Source: Candidatus Omnitrophota bacterium | GTDB lineage: Bacteria > Omnitrophota > Gorgyraeia > 2-01-FULL-45-10 | Length of the DNA stretch: 8,159 nucleotides | Assembly: GCA_030691985.1 (NCBI GenBank) | Contig: JAUYDB010000096.1 | Coordinates: forward strand, 1 to 8,159 | Direction: 5' to 3' | Shown: positions 5,789 through 8,159 of the stretch, one piece after another | Position numbering within the stretch: position 1 is the stretch's first letter | Layout: every line of letters starts with the position of its first letter | Notes under the pieces: model-generated | Told to the model about the DNA's origin: nothing | Seen by the model: only the letters and a program-made list of their open reading frames with translations | The model's database searches: none | Translations under genes and position numbers: made by a program

Positions 5789-5848
5789 AACCAGATACCA
5801 GATTCAAGCTAATAACTTATTCTGGTTTCTGTACTCTGGTTTCTGGTT
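5789..5848. repeat. Inverted repeat of iterated TCTGGTTTCTGG words
   Basis: AACCAGATACCAGA (5789-5802) is complementary to TCTGGTTTCTGGTT (5835-5848) at 13 of 14 positions. An extra TTCTGGTTTCTG unit at 5820-5831 lies between them. This fills most of the 94-base gap between the 164-residue subunit gene and the chaperone gene. No T-run follows, so it is a repeat or processing hairpin rather than a terminator. Confidence 0.65.
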
Positions 5849-5859
5849 TCTTTCTATAT

Positions 5860-6354
5860 TTACAATAATTCCGTCATGGTCCATCTTACGGACCCGAAAT
5901 AATTACCGGCTATCTGCCTTTTAGACAATTTAAGGATATAACGAAACCTGATCTTAACTTCCACGCCTGTATTATCCTCTGGATCGCTCGTATATATCAG
6001 ACTTTTAAAATTTGTAAAAGGATTCGGGACGTTCTTATTATTATACACGATCCCCTTGCCGTTAATGACATCGACCACCATCCATTGAAAGTCTTCATTA
6101 GGTATCGTGTTCATTCCTGAAGTGAACGGGCGTATCATGTTCGCCTTAAGATACCACGGCTGGTTATTGGTGGAGGTGCAGGTTATCTCGTTGTGGTATA
6201 CGCCCTGGTCTGATATCACCACCGTCTGGCCCGACTCCATAGTCCTGAAATCCACCAGATCCCTGTCGAGAGTCATGGTGATAACGGCAAACGCCGCCTG
6301 GGCCGGCAAAATAACCGCGCTCAAAACAATAATCGCTATCATGACCTTTGTCAT
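5860..6354 (-). CDS. Secreted WxL-like / fimbrial-type subunit (164 aa)
   Basis: This small exported beta-rich protein has a signal peptide (MTKVMIAIIV...; cleavage near residue 20-23). The mature part begins with strand-like segments and L-x-D-F (33-36). The shared motif follows: Cys59-Thr-Ser-Thr...Trp67-Tyr-Leu-Lys70. The sequence ends with GNYFGSVRWTMTELL (150-164), a terminal beta strand preceded by Gly-x-Tyr. The two Trp-containing motifs in these positions recall the WxL domain of Gram-positive surface proteins, and the final strand recalls fimbrial subunits. Cys59 is the only cysteine in the mature protein. AAGGA (6363-6367) lies eight bases before the ATG. It is the last subunit gene before the chaperone, so it may be an anchor or minor subunit; that role is a guess. 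Confidence 0.75.
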   Translation of the reverse strand: MTKVMIAIIVLSAVILPAQAAFAVITMTLDRDLVDFRTMESGQTVVISDQGVYHNEITCTSTNNQPWYLKANMIRPFTSGMNTIPNEDFQWMVVDVINGKGIVYNNKNVPNPFTNFKSLIYTSDPEDNTGVEVKIRFRYILKLSKRQIAGNYFGSVRWTMTELL

Positions 6355-6404
6355 CTTCTCAATCCTTCGCTAATAACCGTAGCCCCTGCAAGCGCCTTAA
6401 CATT

Positions 6405-6439
6405 TTCGTCGTTCGTATTCAAGATTTACGAACGACGAA
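6405..6439. repeat. Inverted repeat of iterated TTCGTCG words
   Basis: TTCGTCGTTCGTA (6405-6417) and TACGAACGACGAA (6427-6439) form a perfect 13-pair hairpin with a 9-base loop; one more CGACGAA unit follows to 6445. It lies in the 110-base gap between two subunit genes. It has no T-run, so termination is unlikely. It may act as an RNA stability or processing element, or be an interspersed repeat. Confidence 0.7.
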
Positions 6440-6464
6440 CGACGAAACTTACTATAGCGCGGCT

Positions 6465-6998
6465 CTACGGCGCCTCTGTCATGGTATACAGGACCTTCAG
6501 GCCGTAATTTCCGCCTAACGAGTTCTTGGGCAAGTCGAGTTTATATTTGAGCCTTATCGTCGCCTCTTCGCCGGCCATGTCGTTCGGTCCGCTCTCATAG
6601 GCCTCAGCCGGGCTTTCCGTAAACGAATGCCATCCTCGTTCCGTTACCCCGTCTCCCGTGGAGCTTGTTATCATCCACTTAAAACAATCTATAGCGACAT
6701 TGCCCCCCCGAGGCGCCACTATGTCGCCTATAACGGACAGCCGAAGATACCACTTAGCGCCTTTATTGGAAACGCATTTTATTTCATTATAATTTTTTTC
6801 CGGGTATAATTCAACGCTCTTGCCGGGGCCGACGTATCCGAAATTTATGTTGGCATTATCTAATGAGAGCTTAAAGGTGGGTTTTACCACTACCGAGGCA
6901 TACATTTCTCTGTATAGCTCTTCAGAATGGACATACTCAAGCGGTTTGAAAGTCAAAAAAAAGGCGCATATTAATAAAGCGGCAAGTATTTTTTTCAT
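6465..6998 (-). CDS. Secreted WxL-like / fimbrial-type subunit (177 aa)
   Basis: This paralogue of the neighbouring subunits has a signal peptide (MKKILAALLICAFFLTF..., cleavage near VHS at 25). The mature region has an alternating hydrophobic strand (SVVVKPTFKLSLD, 35-47), then NFGYVGPGKSVEL. The shared motif is Cys75-Val-Ser-Asn...Trp83-Tyr-Leu-Arg86. An FKWM segment (106-109) follows, and the C-terminal strand is GGNYGLKVLYTMTEAP (162-177), whose final Pro matches the C-terminus typical of WxL domains. A second cysteine occurs at 105. No Shine-Dalgarno is visible: the leader is about 18 AT-rich bases from its own promoter (7024-7052). That separate promoter suggests it starts the transcript that also covers the 164-residue subunit and the chaperone, and it might be the main subunit. 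Confidence 0.78.
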   Translation of the reverse strand: MKKILAALLICAFFLTFKPLEYVHSEELYREMYASVVVKPTFKLSLDNANINFGYVGPGKSVELYPEKNYNEIKCVSNKGAKWYLRLSVIGDIVAPRGGNVAIDCFKWMITSSTGDGVTERGWHSFTESPAEAYESGPNDMAGEEATIRLKYKLDLPKNSLGGNYGLKVLYTMTEAP

Positions 6999-7023
6999 AT
7001 GATTATATTACTATATTATAAAA

Positions 7024-7052
7024 AATATACCATAAAATCAGGTATAAGTCAA
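7024..7052 (-). promoter_or_regulatory. Sigma70-type promoter for the 6465-6998 subunit gene
   Basis: On the minus strand, TTGACT (7052-7047) and TATATT (7029-7024) are 17 bases apart. The predicted start near 7017 leaves a leader of about 18 bases before ATG 6998. The -35 hexamer is the same as in the riboswitch promoter at 642. Confidence 0.7.
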
Positions 7053-7076
7053 ATAAATGTCCTTGAATTTAGATTT

Positions 7077-7655
7077 TTATGGGACGGTCGTCATTGTATA
7101 AACAACTGCCGCTGAATAGGCCTGCCCGGCGCTTAATCCGGTCGGAACGAGAGAAAAGTTAAAAGTGATGAGCGTCCCGAAAGGCAGGTTGGAACTATCT
7201 GAGAATCCTGAGACATATATTGTAGTTGGGATATTCGAGAAAGCATACCATTGCGGCGATCTGGCCAGGGCGCCATCAGCCCGGCCGCCGGTATTTCTGT
7301 TATAAGGCTGGTCTATATAATATCTCATCTTTTCCGGTTCTAGCGGCGGATTGGGGATAACGTGCAGCTTAAAGTACCAGGAGGTGCCCAGATTAGACTT
7401 ACATATCACGGCGGTATCGGATTTCCCGTCATTTTCATTTCTTCCGTCAGCATAGACCATGGACTTGTTCGGATCGACGTTAGTAAAAGGAACCGCGTCG
7501 CGGTATATGACATTATTGTCTGTGTAGAACTCCATCGAGAATACGTTCTGTATGGCGATGGAAACACCGCTCGTCTTAGAGCTCTCCGCGCCGAAGGCCT
7601 GCGAGCTTATCAGAAAAAACGCGGCTATTAAAACGCATACGGTTCTGCTAAACAT
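7077..7655 (-). CDS. Secreted WxL-like / fimbrial-type subunit (192 aa)
   Basis: I take ATG 7655 as the start. The frame continues upstream to 7730, but those 25 codons run towards a palindromic repeat and would hide the signal peptide (MFSRTVCVLIAAFFLISS..., cleavage near FGA at 23). GGAGG (7669-7673) lies upstream at a rather long 13-base spacing. The mature protein has a strand-like start (GVSIAIQNVFSMEFY, 30-44). The shared motif is Cys85-Lys-Ser-Asn...Trp93-Tyr-Phe-Lys96, with a PQWYAFS segment (134-140). The C-terminal strand is GQAYSAAVVYTMTTVP (177-192). It is more diverged from the other two subunits than they are from each other, and longer. Cys85 is the only cysteine after the signal peptide. 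Its promoter is probably at 7839-7868. Confidence 0.75.
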   Translation of the reverse strand: MFSRTVCVLIAAFFLISSQAFGAESSKTSGVSIAIQNVFSMEFYTDNNVIYRDAVPFTNVDPNKSMVYADGRNENDGKSDTAVICKSNLGTSWYFKLHVIPNPPLEPEKMRYYIDQPYNRNTGGRADGALARSPQWYAFSNIPTTIYVSGFSDSSNLPFGTLITFNFSLVPTGLSAGQAYSAAVVYTMTTVP

Positions 7656-7702
7656 GCTTATTTCGAGGCCTCCATTAAAAGCGGTTGTTTGTCTATCAGG
7701 CA

Positions 7703-7818
7703 GTGTCGCAATAGTAAAAACGCGCGTCATCGCGAACCCTGAAGGGGTGAAGCAATCCCGTTTAGATTGCTTCGCTCATTTCATTCGCTCGCAATGACGA
7801 AAAGTGGCATTGCGACAC
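7703..7818. repeat. Nested palindromic repeat (TCATTGCGAGCGAA type) in the leader of a subunit gene
   Basis: GTGTCGCAAT (7703-7712) and ATTGCGACAC (7809-7818) form perfect outer 10-base inverted ends. Inside, CGTCATCGCGA (7725-7735) pairs with TCGCAATGACG (7789-7799) with one mismatch, and GAAGCAAT (7749-7756) pairs with ATTGCTTC (7766-7773). The word TCATTGCGAGCGAA read on the minus strand is a widespread bacterial interspersed repeat. It lies between a promoter (7839-7868) and the subunit start at 7655, so it would form a long hairpin in the 5' untranslated leader. Confidence 0.8.
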
Positions 7819-7838
7819 AACCTCCATGCGAATTGATT

Positions 7839-7868
7839 ATTATACCACGAAAAAATCGCTTTTGTTAA
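7839..7868 (-). promoter_or_regulatory. Sigma70-type promoter with extended -10, upstream of the 192-aa subunit gene
   Basis: On the minus strand, TTAACA (7868-7863) and a perfect TATAAT (7844-7839) are 18 bases apart, with TGG directly before the -10 as an extended element. Transcription would start near 7832, giving a leader of about 175 bases that contains the palindromic repeat at 7703-7818. Confidence 0.72.
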
Positions 7869-7919
7869 AAATTTTTTTATCCCCTGGCAGGGAGCTTTCC
7901 CGCTGCAATTTTCAGTGGT

Positions 7920-7999
7920 TGGAATTTCGGTTTTGTGAAATTCCATACAATAAATATACTACAGGGTCATCCATTATAACGATGGATAGATTTCCATCG
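7920..7999. other. Intergenic region with two short hairpins
   Basis: The gap between the fourth subunit gene (stop at 8051) and the promoter at 7868 has no gene. It contains a perfect 9-pair hairpin (TGGAATTTC 7920-7928 with GAAATTCCA 7937-7945) and a smaller one (CGATGG 7980-7985 with CCATCG 7994-7999). Neither has a T-run, so no firm terminator for the upstream gene can be assigned. Confidence 0.4.
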
Positions 8000-8050
8000 C
8001 CATAACAGATAAACCCTCATATATTAAACCGCGCAGAAGAGCGGTGTATC

Positions 8051-8159
8051 TTATAATCCGCCCGCTATCGTATACGTTATGGTTCCGCCGTAAGTCGTAC
8101 CGGTCGCGAGGCCTTGCGGATTTAACCCATAGCTTACACCGACGAACGTCCCGTTCGGC
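8051..8159 (-). CDS. C-terminal end of a fourth secreted subunit (partial)
   Basis: Reading leftward from the window edge, an open frame of 35 codons ends at TAA (8051-8053). It begins PNGTFVGVSYGL and ends TTYGGTITYTIAGGL. The arrangement Gly-Thr-x-(hydrophobic strand)-Gly-x-x-Tyr-x-x-x-Ile-x-Tyr-Thr-Ile matches the C-terminal ends of the three complete subunits, especially the 192-residue one (GTLITFNFSL...GQAYSAAVVYTM). The start and most of the gene lie beyond the window. It implies that the subunit cluster continues to the right. Confidence 0.7.
   Translation of the reverse strand, partial: PNGTFVGVSYGLNPQGLATGTTYGGTITYTIAGGL

Noticed and set aside
5766..5807. Longer N-terminus of the chaperone-like protein (14 extra residues from 5807)
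   Set aside because: It would place the perfect AAGGAGG inside the gene and put repeat-derived residues before the signal peptide.
7656..7730. Longer N-terminus of the 192-aa subunit (25 extra residues from 7730)
   Set aside because: The extension begins in the palindromic repeat and would bury the signal peptide.

Overview
The window looks like a chromosomal segment of an uncultivated diderm bacterium. Signal peptides, an outer-membrane-barrel-like protein and a periplasmic chaperone-like protein imply two membranes. Coding GC is moderate. Almost every intergenic gap carries a palindromic repeat made of iterated short words, which fits Omnitrophota-like or deltaproteobacterial-type genomes. 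This taxonomic guess is inference only, because no marker gene is present.

Left part (1-2040): bases 1-641 hold no convincing gene but contain two large inverted-repeat structures (87-314 and 382-550). A near-consensus sigma70-type promoter (642-670) then drives a leader with a clear class I cyclic-di-GMP (GEMM-I) riboswitch (727-808) and an intrinsic terminator (873-897). Downstream on the same strand are two short genes: a 92-residue ribbon-helix-helix-like protein (1087-1365) and a 92-residue secreted protein (1446-1724). A nest of REP-like palindromes (1733-2040) follows; the last one doubles as a bidirectional terminator between convergent genes.

Right part (2051-8159, minus strand): this is one surface-structure locus read from right to left. 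It starts with the 3' end of a subunit-like gene (8051-8159), followed by three complete small secreted beta-rich proteins (7077-7655, 6465-6998, 5860-6354). Next come a periplasmic two-domain Ig-fold protein of PapD-like/DUF916-like type (4962-5765) and a 922-residue outer-membrane usher-like protein (2051-4819). The subunits share a Cys-x-Ser...Trp-Tyr-(Leu/Phe)-(Lys/Arg) motif and a C-terminal Gly-x-Tyr...(Tyr/Trp)-Thr-Met strand, recalling both WxL-domain proteins and fimbrial subunits. Promoters are visible before 7077-7655 and before 6465-6998, and a strong terminator separates chaperone from usher.

Working model (inference): the minus-strand genes secrete and assemble a surface fibre or coat made of WxL-like subunits, with a periplasmic chaperone and an outer-membrane usher. 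The adjacent c-di-GMP-sensing transcript makes a small DNA-binding protein and a small exported protein that may tie this structure to the sessile/motile decision. The link between the two halves rests on adjacency only.
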